Assembly: GCA_020055645.1 (NCBI GenBank)
Contig: CM034546.1
Coordinates: 91,698,001-91,762,000, forward strand
From: Tomocerus qinae
Lineage: Eukaryota; Arthropoda; Collembola; Entomobryomorpha; Tomoceridae
Length of the DNA: 64,000 bases
Direction of reading: 5' to 3'
The position numbers and the translations under genes are program-made. Shown here in pieces: positions 8,961 to 24,400 of this stretch; position 1 is the stretch's first letter, and the number at the start of each line of letters is the position of its first letter. Below the pieces are notes generated by a model. The model saw nothing but the letters and a program-made list of their open reading frames with translations, was not told where the DNA came from and did not search any database.

Positions 8961-11900
8961 TGATTGGATTAAATTGTCAAAAACACAAATTAAAGAGATT
9001 ATTTTTCAGTTCTCAATACAAAATTTTCGTCATATTTCGTCTTTTTTGGAGTACTTTGTACTTTCATCTTCAGTTTTTCTTATTCAATTTCCCTGAGATG
9101 GAAGCGCAGGTTTTAGTTTCCCCTTTCCTTATCCTTCATGTAGGCACAACGCTGGCAAGGCACTTTCCTTGATGTAATTGATTTGCACAGCACCAGCAAA
9201 GTTGAAAGTAAGCAACTTTCTCTTTTCACCAACTCATAACACGTTTCACAACTGAAATATTTTGACTGCAATATTTCTAATTCTGATTCTGTAATGATTC
9301 TTCTGATTTTCTTGTGATTCTCAACAAATTCTGTAGATGATGTCCATACCTATGATAATGTAAACTTGAAACTGAATGCTAAGAGTATTGTAAAGAAAAT
9401 TTAATCTGTGCTGCAGTTGGATGCAAAAAGCGAAAACTTATGATCTTCTATTGAATATAAGTCAACTGTAATTACATATACATGCAAATTATATAGGATG
9501 AATATTAAATAAAAGGGCAGTTGTAGGGTATATTTAATTCAATTAATATATTTTCTCTGTATCACCTGTAGTTTTTACATCGTAACATTCGTACACGTAA
9601 CGTAATTCAACAATGATTATCATTTCCCTCAATGTATTTCTGTTCTCTCATCTCATTCTTCACGTGTCACTAAATAATAATAATAATGATAATAATTACC
9701 TCAATACATGAATATGTACCGCAGTATAAGTATAATGTATGTATGGATAGGTATATATCTATTATATCATAATATATAAGACAATAATAATTGAATATAA
9801 TATGGATTTTAATCATCGGATGAATTAATTGCCTGTTCTCCATCAGTACGTTTACATACATAACATATTACAGCCACCTAAACTGTAAGTAAGCATAATA
9901 CAGTATGTACTAACTTTTACATCCCCTATGTAGACTAAACTTTTCTTCGTCTATGACGAATCATCGAATTCAATCTCTTCAAGCAGTACCTATGCAATAC
10001 AACATCAATAAATACTTTCTCTTTGGATTGAAATACAATTGATTAGACAAAAGACAATTGATCAAACCGACGATGTAGTATAATATGTAATTGTATCTTA
10101 TAAATCTTATTGTTAAATAGCGCATTTACAGATGATAAACAGTTCTACTGTAAGGAACTTTTCGAATCCTTACGCAAAACTCGTTATCCTCATTTTCCAC
10201 ATCCTCAATTCCATTTCTGCAATAACGGTTCAGCATGGCGTATACAGCTTTACAATTAATACAGTTTACAAATGTAGCAGAGAAGAATAAGATACAATTT
10301 ATAGATTTTTAACTACTGATATACAGTCCAGTTACAATAATGATGATTATACAAACTTTACGCACGTTTTACGTTACATCGTACACTAACAGTTACCTCA
10401 ATCAATTATATAGCGCGGAGTAGACTTTCTTTCATTGCATTTCCGTAATTCTTTTCGTCTTCTAGATCAAGTCAAGAGAGAATGGAGGTAACAATACATT
10501 GGCGCACTATACTTATCTTTATAATATATCGATAGTACTCATTGTTAGCTAGCCCCATTTCAAATACTACTACAACTATAGTACTATCTTAATCATATCA
10601 TCTCCTTCCAAAAACTGGCATGTAGAATAGTGCTATCCATTTATACACACAATATAATAACGATATTATACAAGCATATAATATCTTAAATAAGAATAAG
10701 ATTGTGTATTATAATAAGTATGTATATAGTATTTAAACAATATTATTTTAATGTAATTATTATAATAATACCTATTATGATGTAATGATAGACCATGCAC
10801 TGTTAAAAATATACACACTTTTTCTGAGAGCTTTACTTTTTTTTGCCGTTTTCAACGTTTTGCCTCTTTTTCTTCATTTAATCGCATGGAGTTTTTTAAA
10901 GTATAACTTACTACACTTCAATAAGTAACACAAATGTAATATTAACTAATTAGGCCATTCACACAATATTTTCATTTATATCATTCATGCCACACGACAT
11001 ACGGTAATTAACATTAAACTGACATGACGGTTACTTTTAGTACTCACTCACTATGTAAAGTTGTATTTTCTTGATTGACTCATGTTTAATTTTCTTTTTC
11101 AGTGATGTCGTTCAGTTGGTATTAGATTGCAAGCGATAAAGTTCAGACAGTTATTTTTACATAGTATAAGTAGTAACAATTCAAAAGTTTAAATTTTTAA
11201 CTCCTTTGATATATTCTAACTTCTCTCCGGCTGCTCTCAATCGCAAGAACTCGATAATCCCAGACAGATTATGGAGTTTACTAGCAGCAGCAGTAGTAGT
11301 AATTGTATTAGTAAGTAGATACACTGCTACACTACAAATAATAATATTATATTATTTACGTAGCTACATATATTTTACGCCCTAAGCTACACTTTATATC
11401 TAATCAAAACCAGCATTGCTTATTCTAATCGTATATAATAATATTACAATGTATATATTTAGGTAGTACATCTCGTAGTGCATCATAATAATTAATTTTA
11501 CGATATCGTTACGACATATACATATAAATAAACCGTCATTCAGTACACGGACACGAGGTATATTCAGAATAGGTTCAGTACAGACAGGTAATATTCTCCA
11601 AAATTGCAAAATTAAAAACTGTATTGTTTAGTGTGCGAAAATACGTATGAATAACTACTGATTTGATTGTCAGACAAGACAAGAAACAAGTTACACTTAT
11701 ATATGACATGACATTCACATCAGTTCAGTAGAGTTGAAGACAAAGCCCTAAACAAAATGGACAATTTCATCATACTGCACTACTACTTTACATGTTTATA
11801 GCAGCAAAATTGAACGTGTGTATGAATGAAAACGGAATACATAACGTAAATTATGTAAATTAACGGAATATTCGTACTTAAATTACATTTAATGACAACA

Positions 11901-14900
11901 TTATTGTGATTTGCGGAAAATTGGCTTGTAACTATATCTTTTGTTGGGGTTCTCTTAATTTAAATATATAGATAAATCATTAAGAGAAGGCAGAAAACGG
12001 CTCACTACTACTACTCCCTATATAATAATACTAATTAATAATAAGTACACGAAAGGTAAGACTGAAATGTTGCGAACGGATTAAGATTACTTTCTAAATT
12101 ACGCTTAGGAACGTAATCCATTGTACAGAATTACAGTAATAATCATTACTCCTACAGATAATAAACGAGAACAGAACTATTGTAGCTACAGTTGAGAAAA
12201 TTATATCAAGATGTATAGTAATATTAAATGAAATGTACTGTACCTTTTTGTTTGTGTTTATCAGTTGCAATAATTCTATAGGTATAACTACTTTCTAGCG
12301 ATACACGACATTCTCTACAGGTTCAAATTTTTCTACTACTGTAACATTTTGTATGTTAGGTACTGATACAAAGGATGATAATCATAATATTATTCCATTT
12401 GTTTTGTATGATTTGTCTCAATGAAATTGGTTGCTTTCAGTTTTTGTTGGCACAGGACAGAACACCCCACGACTAACACCCGCTCACGACACTTTATGGT
12501 AAAGTACAGTAATACAATTACAAATACCGTTTCACACGTACTAAACATTAGTACTAATTGTAGTATACATAATTATAACAATTCAGACACCTACATATAC
12601 ATTAACTCTTTTTTAACCATACTTGCATCATAGCACACATAGATTATTTTATACCACAATAAGATATAAGAGATACCAATTAAAGGAATCTTTACATATT
12701 CTAGATTGATAGCAAATTATCCAAGCCCTAATTCATCATTTGTCAACCCCAGTCACAATGATTTAGTCACGTACATCGTTAGCATTACTTTATCTCAATT
12801 TCAGTGAGATTACGTAAATTACAATAATATTATTAGCAGAAATGTATAAATAGCAATACCAATAAGCATATTATCTTGTAGTACGTTAACATTTATTAAC
12901 GATTAGAGACTACCTACATGCTACATAAAAGTACACTATGATTAAGTTTTAGTAGATATCTTTTAGCATTTTGTGTTCACAGATATAGAGCTAGCTAATG
13001 GGAGGACCATGAAATCAAAGCCGAAATAACTTAACTTACGACGAATACTTAATTTAATCTTAATTAAGACAAATTCGGAACATGGAATGACCCAAAAACA
13101 ATCAGCAGAATCCCACCTTACACTCCTGTATGGATATTAATAGCTTAATTAGCTTAACAGCACTAATGTACATACGACAAGACATAATATTAGTAATTAC
13201 GTTAATCCAATTTACATGTAGATTAAATATTGCAGAAACTATCCATTACCAATGCTCATGCATATCATAATGTTATTATTATGTAGCGTATAGGTCTCAT
13301 GCAACGAACCTTCCAACCTAGGGTATTAAAATTACTATCCAAACAATTCCATACCAGTTTCATCTGCCTACGTATAATTAGGTTCTACACTCACATTCAA
13401 TCTTAAAGTGGAAATCTTGTCGCGATTGTACCTTATGAATACGAATACAGTAGAAATTGACATTTAAAGTTGATAATGACACGTTTAGCACCCTTAATTT
13501 ATGGTATACATACAACTTAGTATTTAGGTAATTATCCGCAGAACACTAACAATTAGATCATTGTTTGCGACTGACGGAACTACTCAAAATGTACTTAATT
13601 GAGTACTTCTTTAAACTTTTAACGTCAGATCAGATGCACAATGCACGAGATGGACAACAATATCTCCAGACAATATAAACATTCAATTTTGTATTTAAAT
13701 ATTGCGTATTGGTATTTCATAACTAATTATCGTAGCTTCAGGAGGCGAAAACAGCTCTTAAACATGCAAATTCTGTTTTTTTTAGTAAACTAACCGACTA
13801 AGGACTTCTATGCGCCTTAATATTTTTACAAGCGAAATGTATTATAATTTTTGCGACTACGACAAACTAATTTCAATTACAACTAAGTTACGAATACTAT
13901 TATATTATTAGACTTAGGTACAGCGATATATTAGTCGTATGTTACTACTGATACAGATAAAAGATAATTTTATACAAGATAGATTTAAGCAATTTCATTG
14001 CACATGCATAATATAATAAACGAGTGTGCTGCACTATGTATTCAATTACTAATTTATGCAGTTTTTCGGTATCTAATGTCTACGTCAACTCTAACCACAT
14101 TCATCATAAACAGCTTTGCACGTTGCAATTTTTTTCATAACGATTTTTGGTAGCAGACAGAATTATCATCACAGATAAGTAAATTAGCAACACAGTATTA
14201 TTATATATGATTACCAAATGTAATGCATTCAATTGATTGGATTCCTACAACACTACATTGAAACAATAGATATACTAACGTATCCTTCTCACTAAGATTA
14301 TAATAATATTGCAACAATTTTCAAAGCTGATTAAATTGAAATACTTTCGACTAATTAACTATATAATTTATAGTTTTGTTATTAAAGCTCCTATTAGTTT
14401 ACTGTCTTTGCAAATTCAAAGGGCGACTGATTTTTCACAAGCAAGCAATGCAAGTTAATAGTTGCACACGTTAGACAAATCGTCACATAGGCACCTAAAT
14501 ACTTACAATGGTTACAATAAGGTATAGGAAGTAACTAATCCATGTAATGCTGGGTTCTGTTGTGTACGTTGATGCATCTTGTGAACTTGTTTTTACCAAC
14601 TCCCTCTTCCTATTCTACTTATATAACTTTCAATCTTGAAATTAGGATATTATATCACATTGACTCTCAATCCCATCAATACGAAAAGCTACAAGCAATT
14701 AATAACTACCTACTAGCTTTCATGTCAGGCTTATTACATAATCTTATGTAATTTTAATTATCTTCCTTTCCTTTGGATTGGTTTAGTAATTTCTTACGTA
14801 GTTTTATGAAAATACATGTAGATAGTAGTATGTCACATCAGAAAAAAATACAAAAATTAAATCCTCAATCTGTTGTAAGGTAGGTCATGCACATTTTGCG

Positions 14901-15469
14901 ATTCAGTTTCAATTGTAGAGTACAACAATAAAGAAGTATTTTTACGGTACGACACGACATGATTATAATGACTCTAAATGATTACAAGTCATTTTCTCTA
15001 ATACAAGCTTTAGATATAACAATTTGATTTCGGCGTAATTAACTTGGCATTTTCTGAATATAGAAACTATTCACTTTACGTAAATTTAAGTATACCTATA
15101 TTATCAGTAGGATAGGCTATTTTCATCTGCACCTGTTTTCATGTAGTTTAATGGAAGATACAGTTAGGGACACATGATCAATATTTATCCAGTTGCGCTT
15201 TCAGGCAAATTGCATAAAGATATCAGGAGCAAAAGAGCTCATCTCATGATATACGATCAGGTAGTTTGGTTTGTTTGACGTTTGGCGCAGAACACGGCTG
15301 AAACGATAATTAAGGAGCTTAAATATATTGACAATTATCTGGGCACCATACTTATACTTAACATACAACAACGATGACACTCCGACAGTAAATACGGACA
15401 ACGGAGATGAGAGACATCGTAATACATGCGAAAAAAGACGACAGTTCCTTCTAAGTCATTCTTCAGCGC
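8961..15469. other. long noncoding interval between two minus-strand genes
   Basis: About 6.5 kb without a convincing gene on either strand. Open stretches are under 75 codons and have no family-like content. The interval is strongly AT-rich with scattered simple repeats, for example AAT units near 9673-9700 and AGC/AGT units near 11285-11302. Part of it is likely the 3' untranslated region of the FNDC3-like gene, whose stop is at 15470, but I cannot place its polyadenylation site: no AATAAA appears on the minus strand for the first few kilobases. Confidence 0.5.
9673..9700. repeat. AAT-type microsatellite
   Basis: Imperfect run of AAT/GAT trinucleotide units in noncoding DNA. A similar short AGC/AGT run occurs at about 11284-11302 and an ACT run at about 35364-35380. 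Confidence 0.7.
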
Positions 15470-18400
15470 CTAAGATGAAACTACATGGTGTGTGATTAAG
15501 GAAATGACAAAGGCGAGAATGATTAGTGCAAAAACTGCCAAGATTCCTACACGACTTTCGTAGCTAATATTGTGCATTTTTTCTTCTATCGCCTGAAAAA
15601 TACGATTTAAAAAATCAGTTAATTGTTTCAATTCAATAGCTATTTGATGATAAGTATACATTTTTTTAAACTTTGACTTACATGGATAAATGTGTTGCTA
15701 GCTTGAGCTGAGGCGGAATTAGACTTTGAGGAAAGAGAGGAATGAGTTTTGGAAGTAGCCTGACCTTCTCGAGCCGGCAACGGAATATGGAAGTTGACTT
15801 GATTGGAATACGGACCAACAAGTTGAGTACCGTCGCCACACAATCGGATTGCACAAACCCTTATGGTGTACTCCATCCCTTCAACGATATCTTCTCGCTT
15901 AATTTCGAAGTGTCTATCAACTCCTCGGTAAATCTAAAAAATATGAATGAGAAATTATATTCAAGACACGTACTTTAACTATGTCAAGTTTTATAAATCA
16001 ACAAATTGTAAAGTAACATACAGTCTTAAAATCCTGGTCCCGTCGCTTAGCTAGTTGAAGTTGATACTCCAAAGTGTCAGTGCATGCAACTTCAATCCAT
16101 TCTACTCGGTGAAGTTGGAATTCTTGTAATTCGTCAACTTTTACGGCTACACACGTGAAATTAACATTATTAAGTGTTTACATCAAGAAATATTAAGATG
16201 AATAAGGAAAATCATGTTTTCACCTTTAACTTGAGAAGGAGGTGCCTTAAGTGTACAGAAACGATACATGTCAGAGTATGGTCCTTGACCGGCACCGTTG
16301 AGTGCGCAAATTCGAAATTGATATTCCGTATCCTCAGTCAGTCGGGTAACTTTGCAATTTGGATTGCTGCCACGATAAACTACTTGGAATCTGCCAAATA
16401 ATTTCCTACTAATTAGCAACCTTCGTAAGAAATAAATAATGCATTGCATATTGTACATGATTATTTTTCTTACTCATCCTGGTAAGGACTTATCATCTGC
16501 ACAAGGTACTCGATACTTTTGTTTGTCACGTCGCTCCACTTCAACTTCATCCAAAAATGAGCTGCGGACACACATTCGAGTTTTGGTGGAGGAGGGGGTA
16601 GCGGCTTGGTTGTCGTTTTCACAACAGAAGAGAAAGCACCTGGCCCCACCGAGTTAACAGCTTGCACACGTATCCTATTGAAATTAAACAAATACAAATG
16701 AATGGATGGCTTTTCGTGAAAAGAATAACAAATAAGATCCGAATGTATTATAGCGTACTTGTAGTGAGTATCTGGCATGAGATTCTCCAATATGTGCTCA
16801 TTACTTGGAGCAACGAATACAGTTTCACCAATCATGACATTGTAGTGGGTAATGGGAGAGCCGTTGCATACCGGAGCGACCCATGTTAGTGAGATTGAGT
16901 CAGACGTTGGGTTTGCCTCAACATTTGTAACTGTACTTGGAGATGAAGCAGGCATTTGATGAGTTGTTACCCCAGACCATTCACTACTCCCAGCGCCGTT
17001 AGCAGCCTACAGTATTAACAAAACACATTTGAGTTAATTCCAAGTAGAGTCGCATTTACTAGTTTTACATGCAAATAAATGCACTAATTTAATATTGTAT
17101 CACTTACTTGTACTCTAAATAGGTAAACACATGCTGGTTGAAGTCCTTTAACTTCACATGATGCCGCCGCTCCCAAATAAACTTGACTGAAACTAGTCAC
17201 CAGCGTCTGACTTGGGAGTTCATCAACATTTTCTGTTTCATTTTCTTCACTGGATTTACTTGGAGATGGTGGAGAAGGTTGTGCCATTTGCACACGGTAT
17301 TCAGTGATGGCAGAACCGTTGTTAAGCGGCTCTGACCACGAGACCACCGCAATATGAGATGTCTTCGTAGCGACTTTGGGGACCCCAGGTGGATCAGGAT
17401 GGCCAGCTCCACTAACAACTTCTAAAGGATCAGACCACGGTCCAGCTCCAATTCGATTGAAAGCTCGGATCTGGAATAGGTAAGCCCTTCCAGGAAGCAA
17501 ACGATTAACGAAACAATCAGTCTCTTTCCCACGGTAGGCTTCTTGGGTTTTGTTGTCAGATGTGGTGCAGCCTACTTCATACTGACTCACTGGAGAACCG
17601 CCATCCCAGTCAGGAGGACCTATAATAAATGAAATAAATGACAAATTTGTTTCCAACTGGAGTGGTGCATTTCAAAATAAATCGTTGTATACTTACTCCA
17701 CTTAAGGTGGACGGAATTCGATTTAGGTTTTCCTAGAATTCGTGGAATGTGACATTTCCCAGGGCAGACAGGTTCAGTGGTAATGACACAAGATTCGCTA
17801 GGGTCACTTTCTCCACCTTTTCCAATAGCTATCACCCGCAAAGCGTATGACTGACCAGGAGATAACTTGTCGACATTGTACTCGGCTTCCCGTCCACGAT
17901 AAATTTCTTCGAATCCTCCATTTCCTTGATCGATTTGAAGAGCATAAGATAAAATTGGCACCCCGCCATCATCGGAAGGAGCGTCCCATCTGACCTTAAA
18001 ACTGTAGGCATGAACGCGCCCCTTTAAACCAGGTTTGTGTGGTGGTCCTGGTCTATCTGGTAAGGTAGACATAGCTACGTCATCTGACCACTTGGAATGT
18101 CCTTCCTCATTTTGGGCTTTTACCTGAAATAATTTACAAACAATACAATTATAGAGCCAGGATTGTAGTAACCTGAGGCTGACAATCAATGCGTCATTTT
18201 TGTTACCCGAAATTTATATCGTGTGTTTCGTTTAAGCCCGATGCAAGTGTAATGAGGTGCATTGCCGTTGTAGATACACAGAAATCCATGACCAGAAGTT
18301 GGGTCCTCCATTTGGAGAGTATATTCTTCATCAGTGGGTCGGCTTTTCCACTCGAGTGTCAAATAGGTTACTCCAGCTTCTGTCAAGGTAGGAGGTGGAG

Positions 18401-21400
18401 GTTGAGCAGGAGGGCTGCCTGACGTCATCACCGATACGACTGAACTATAACGACTAATTAACCGATTTCGTTAATGTAGCTAATTATTATTCTATTTCCT
18501 CAGAACATCTCAGCTTCTTTTGTAATTGTTATAACTGTATTACCTTTGACCAATTTGGTTAACCGCAGCAATGCGGAACTGGTAAGAATACGCCGGTTGT
18601 AACTTGGGCACGGTGCATTGTTTATTTTTGCCTTTATAAACTTCCACAAAATGACTACCCCCTTTGCCTTCATCATACTCCATTACATAGTTGGTTACTT
18701 TAGAGCCATTGTCATTGGCTGGTGGATTCCATTTAAACTGAAACGTATTTTTGGAAATGATGTATTTTGTATGCAACGAAAAAGGTGTTTATCGAGGAAT
18801 TATGTATTATACCTGAATACTAGATCTACTTCGGGAAATAGCTCGAGGGCTTGATGGAGGATCTGGCTCCGCTGGTAACGTGGAAAAGTTTGCTGGTGGT
18901 GAAGAGTTTCCTTTTACATCACCAATCATGGCGCAATAGCTAATTGCATATAGTGATCCAGGTTTTAAATCTTTGACTCTATCAAACAATGAGGACAATG
19001 TAAATTATTAATACAATCCATGAAATACAATAAAATTATATTGTTTCCTTATTCTAAAACGAACCTGCAAGAAAGAGCTTGGCCAACAAAAATGGATTTG
19101 AACTTATTTTCACGACTTCGGTCACTGATGGAGACTTCAAATCTAATTTCATTATCAGAAACGTCGCAATCAGGAAACTTGTTTTCCCCCGCTTCGTTAA
19201 ATCTGTCAGGGTGACTCCACTCAACAAAGGCACTACGAGAAGTCACATCAGAAACCTATTCGTGGAAGAAATAGGTTATTAAATGCCATCAGTGAATTTG
19301 TTAACAATTAAAATATGATTTGTTGTAACACTACCTTAGGAGGGATAAGAGCGGATAACATGTCAGTCTGGGCTAGGACTCGAGTTTCTTCTTCCTCATC
19401 TTGAGTTCCAGTGGAAGTAACACTTCCAGTGCTTCCTATGCTGCCATCTTCTTCGGATTTGGAAGTTCCATTCGGTACGGCCCTTCGAGCAGGGTTGGTG
19501 TTATTGTAACTATTGTTCTCCTCTAATTACCAAAAAAATGTGAATGAGTAATTCAAAATTAGGCTTCAATTACAATACACAACGAAAACATGTTGAGATA
19601 GGGGCGGATACCTTTTTTAAGCGTTCCATTTTGATGATAGTGGGAATTACTATATGAGCCAACATCCCTATCTCTTTGTTGCTTTTGTTCGAATTTCCTT
19701 CGAAGCTTGACAAACTGTCGTGTAGCACGCTCGTCTTTCTGGACATGAGCTGGAATTGGTCCAACATATGTTCCATGCCCGAGAATATTTGGGGCTGGTG
19801 GTGTGGCTGGACCTGTTGGAAGATAGTATTCAAATTCCATACTGTTAGTAAGATGTACCAACTATATAAGACAAATACCTGTAAAATGAATAAAGTTCCG
19901 TTTTTGGTGATTTTCATTGCCTTGATGGTGCCAAGAGTTACCTTGGGAAGGAACGCCACAGGGTACAGCTCCAGGTTGCATCGGTGAAAAATGAGCTCCC
20001 GGAAAACCAGGTCCAGGGGGATAAAATGGTTGCGATTGATTCCCTGGGGCCTGAAAATAAAAACATTCATAGCATAATGCCCCTAATTGCTAATTTTTCT
20101 TTTCCTGTCACTCACACAAACCATTGCACAACAATGCGTACAATTGCATACATCAGTTCAAGGGCGCACTTATTTTATACAAAAATCATCGGATGGATAG
20201 CTGAAATGTGGCTGAAATCCAGCCAGCCAGCAAGAATTTAATATACTTTAGCCAGATCATACAGACTGATTACGATTTACGAACCAAAGTAAACAAGACT
20301 CGAGTAGAGAGATGTGGATGTGGCGCCGTGGCAGAGTTCTCATCTGGAATTTCAGGTTTTTCATTTCTTTCCTGACCACTTGCTTCATGTTTTTCTTCAC
20401 CTTCCATGTTTTAAATCTCAGTCTATTTTACATCCAAGATAGTCGAAGATTCAATCACCACACCATGCAACTAAGGTAAACGAGTATAGCACACCGCACT
20501 TCGTTCTGACAGAATCCTTCTGTTTGCAGAGTTTTAGAGTTCATCCAGTATGTGAATACATACAAGCACTTTCATATGCGATTCAAAGAAGATCAACAAA
20601 ATAATTTTTTAGGAAACCGAGACAAAACTCAAAGACAATAAAACCTTCCAAGCAAAGACTTTGACAAACACGTTATTAATGTCACTCTAAATTTCGACAG
20701 CTTGGGAAAAACTAAAAGTTAAAACCACGGTTGACGATAAAACCTTCTCCAGTTATTCCAGATGGCTTCCTTTTAATATCTTTAATTCTTCCACACAGCA
20801 AAATGTCCAATTACCATGAATGTTTTGATGACACTCATACAAAATTGCTCTACATAATCTGCAAATTTGAATCTGTAACACCGAGTAATTATAGGCAATT
20901 TAATAAATCCGCTTAGAACTATGCTCATCAGTCACATTGATAATCTCAACATATAAACGCTAGATTACTAATTAGTCGTGTGGTTGACAGTTCGATATAC
21001 AGCGAACATATCGTAGGAAATTCCTGTATTACACATATAATGTTGTATGAGCAGAAGACCTACGTACCTAAATTAAGCATACATAAAATTATATGCGAGA
21101 AATAGTCTTCTTTTTTTGCACAGCCAATAGTTTATTAATTGTATATACTTTCCGTTTGTAAGTGTGCAGTGTAATATAGATAATGTAAAAGTACTAATAA
21201 AATGTTTCAGTATATCTATCTTTACCGATACTTGTACAATTCCATTGGTAAAACACAAGCCAGGGAATGATAAGATACCCATGTACACGAGAAGATAATG
21301 TTAAGTTATATATATACAATAGAGTAGAGCTTACATATTATACATGCACCACGTATGTATGTATATAGTACAACGATAATTACCTAAACGATAAGTGGAT

Positions 21401-24400
21401 ACCCAATACCTATACTATTTACGTGTACACTACTTTTTCAGTTCAGCTATGTTATTGTACTGTCAGTGTAGATAGAGGTATGTTGTGTTCGCGTCACAAT
21501 AACCAGCATCCACATCAGCAGATGTAACTTCCAACTCACTAGAAGGGAACCCAAGCCAGAAACGAGTACCTCATACTTTACTCGGTATGAACCAAGTGTA
21601 GGTATACGGAACAAATCTAAGAAACTAAAGCTTCACTTGTATTCACGACTGCGAATTCAGGATAATTTTTATAATATTTACATAATCTGACAAAGTGCAT
21701 CAGTGCTATGCTAAACCAAATCAAACCAGCCTATCACCATAACACGTCTGTCAGAGCTAATCCAAGCCAAGTCAAAATGCCAACTCGACTTTGTATCGAA
21801 TGAAAGCTATAAGCCAACTTTATTTTAACTTAGCTATTGCCACGTTTAAAGGTACATAAGGCATACTAGGTTTCTTATGCACATTCCGCTCAACACAAAA
21901 CTATAATTATATGTACATCCTAGTAGTACATAATGTGGAATTTTCGCAACTACTGTGCAAAACAAATTCGACATGAATAGCACGAAATAGCGATGCAATT
22001 GCGATTTAGACAGGAAAGATAGGAATTCACAAACTGTATTCATATCAAATATTGACAAAGGAAGGACATGTAGGTAGTAGTGGCAAACAGTTGTCTGTTT
22101 TCTTCTTTGTACGAACATTGTAGAAAACGATGAACACTTTTGGATAATTTAATGGTAAAGCGCTGTCTCTATTGTTTTCTTATAATGGAATATCTCTCTT
22201 GTCATCCTCATCCACAATATACACAGATACAAGCACAGAGCACATAACTATTTATTAGTATATTTGTGTAGTGCTATGAGTACAAAGTATACAAGCCGTA
22301 TACAAACATAAGAAACTTGTGCATACAGCTTATATACACTTGTACTTAATATTTGATTACAGGTTAGAACTTAGGTTAGCAGTTTAGCAGTAGTCATTGC
22401 TAGTACCGACACAGGTACTTATAAAAGAAGTGCCATTCCAATCCTACTTTTCTTTCAATACAATTTGCTATACAGACTCAAACAAACATATAGAAACTTT
22501 CTAAAAAACCACCCTTGCACATAATAGCATTACATATATTATACAATCATAAATAACTTATGTAACGACACAAGTTAAGCTTGCTCAACTGTCTGCAAAG
22601 AATACTACATACACGGAATATAAATTTTGAAGTTACCATTGTAAGTTTTTCTAGTTTGTACGAAAAATGTACATTACACTATATGGCGAAATGAAATGTT
22701 GAGAAGTAAATACTTGACCAGCAGAGTTAAATCGATTTTCTTAGAATTTGCTTATAACACTCATGATGCTTGTTTATGAGAGTAAGATAGCATATTACAT
22801 ACATCACATCACGAGGAGCGACGAACACCTTACACAATTCGGAGAAATGGAAATGAGTTTCAAATCATTACTAATGCACTGATAGAAACAGGTGTTCGAA
22901 AATAACAAGTAAACGGATGGAACAAGAATTGAATTGACATGAAAAGTAATAAATGTGAATAGGGTGCCAACGTGAATACTCTTTCGTTACGATATTCTTA
23001 AACACACTCACATTCGTTACAATTCCATACGTGAAGATTGCCAATCAGTTTATCTATGCATCAACCTTTAAGGCAATGAAGCATTGTATGTTGCTACTAT
23101 ACTAATGTGAAACATGAAATGGCATAGGTCTACAAAATGTATAGGTTTAGGTATATCTGACAATGAGCCAAAGTAGAGAAACCAAATTAATTCAAGTCTT
23201 TTTGTTGATGGATTTCTACAGATATTTTATGTATTTTCAACTTTCACACGAGTACTAATCTCAGTATATGATGGCAAGTGTATCCAACTACGTAAGAACA
23301 AAAATTAATTCGTTTAACTAACCGATGGAAATAGGAATTACAATTTCTTCTTTTTCCTTCAATTTACGAATAACTTCTAAAATTGCAATTAGGGATTTGC
23401 TAATTGCAATATCAGCTTTTAGGCAATTTTCGCCCATTGCTAAATAAGTTCTCCACAAATTGTGAGTAGTTCCTATTGTCTACTGAACATTATAATATTT
23501 ATAAGTGTATAAATGATAACACCACACACATACTAATTTTCACGTGTGGATGTAATGTAAAGTAATTGAAAACTTTTCAAATCAGTGGGAAGAAATTGCT
23601 TTAGATTATTACGGTCAAAAAATATATACACATCACTAACCCTGCCAATTAGAGTTGACAGCGATGTATCTAACAGATTTTAATTGCATTACGGAATAAA
23701 TGATTTTCACTTTATTATGCCCATAAATCCTTGCAATACGGCCTCATTCTAACCGTTATAAGGAATGAAACGAACTTTAGCGTAGCCAGTCTCCATGCTA
23801 CTTCATATTGAATCCATAAATCACAATGAAGTATTATTATTATGTGTCGCGTCTCATCCCTCATTTATAGCAGAAGCAGAGAGCACAGGGCTCCTACCCA
23901 AAAATCGATAGTAATACTTGGATGATGTAGGTGCAGCAAAAGAAAGCTTCTATAGAGTTTGACAACTGCAGAGCCTACACATTATGCTGAATAAATTATG
24001 CTCCTGTAAATAAATCAAACTTCTGGTACATGTTAATGACGTTATTTTTGAAAGCTTGTTATATTGGGTTAGCGTAAATGGGTACTACGTAAAGCTGTTA
24101 ATAATTACATTAAGATCAGTAGAGAGTGTGATGTGTTAGTTGTCCCATTTGTTTATTTACTATTTACCAACACCCTGAGTTAATTTACCGGAATGTTTGA
24201 TTTTATTTGTATGGGAATTAATTAGAGTTCCCACTTCGATAAAAAAGCAACTGCCACTCGTTGAGAACTACACGCCCTAACCATGTAGTAAACTAGCATA
24301 AAGTACCGATATAATATACTTATTTCAGCTCTGGTCTAAGCTTAACAAATAAAATGAGAATAAAACCAGAATAGAAGAACTAAAAATGTTAAGCTACAGT

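Noticed and set aside
16439-20241. Several 70-100 codon plus-strand open frames
   Set aside because: They lie opposite FNDC3 exons or cross their splice sites; no independent evidence of coding.
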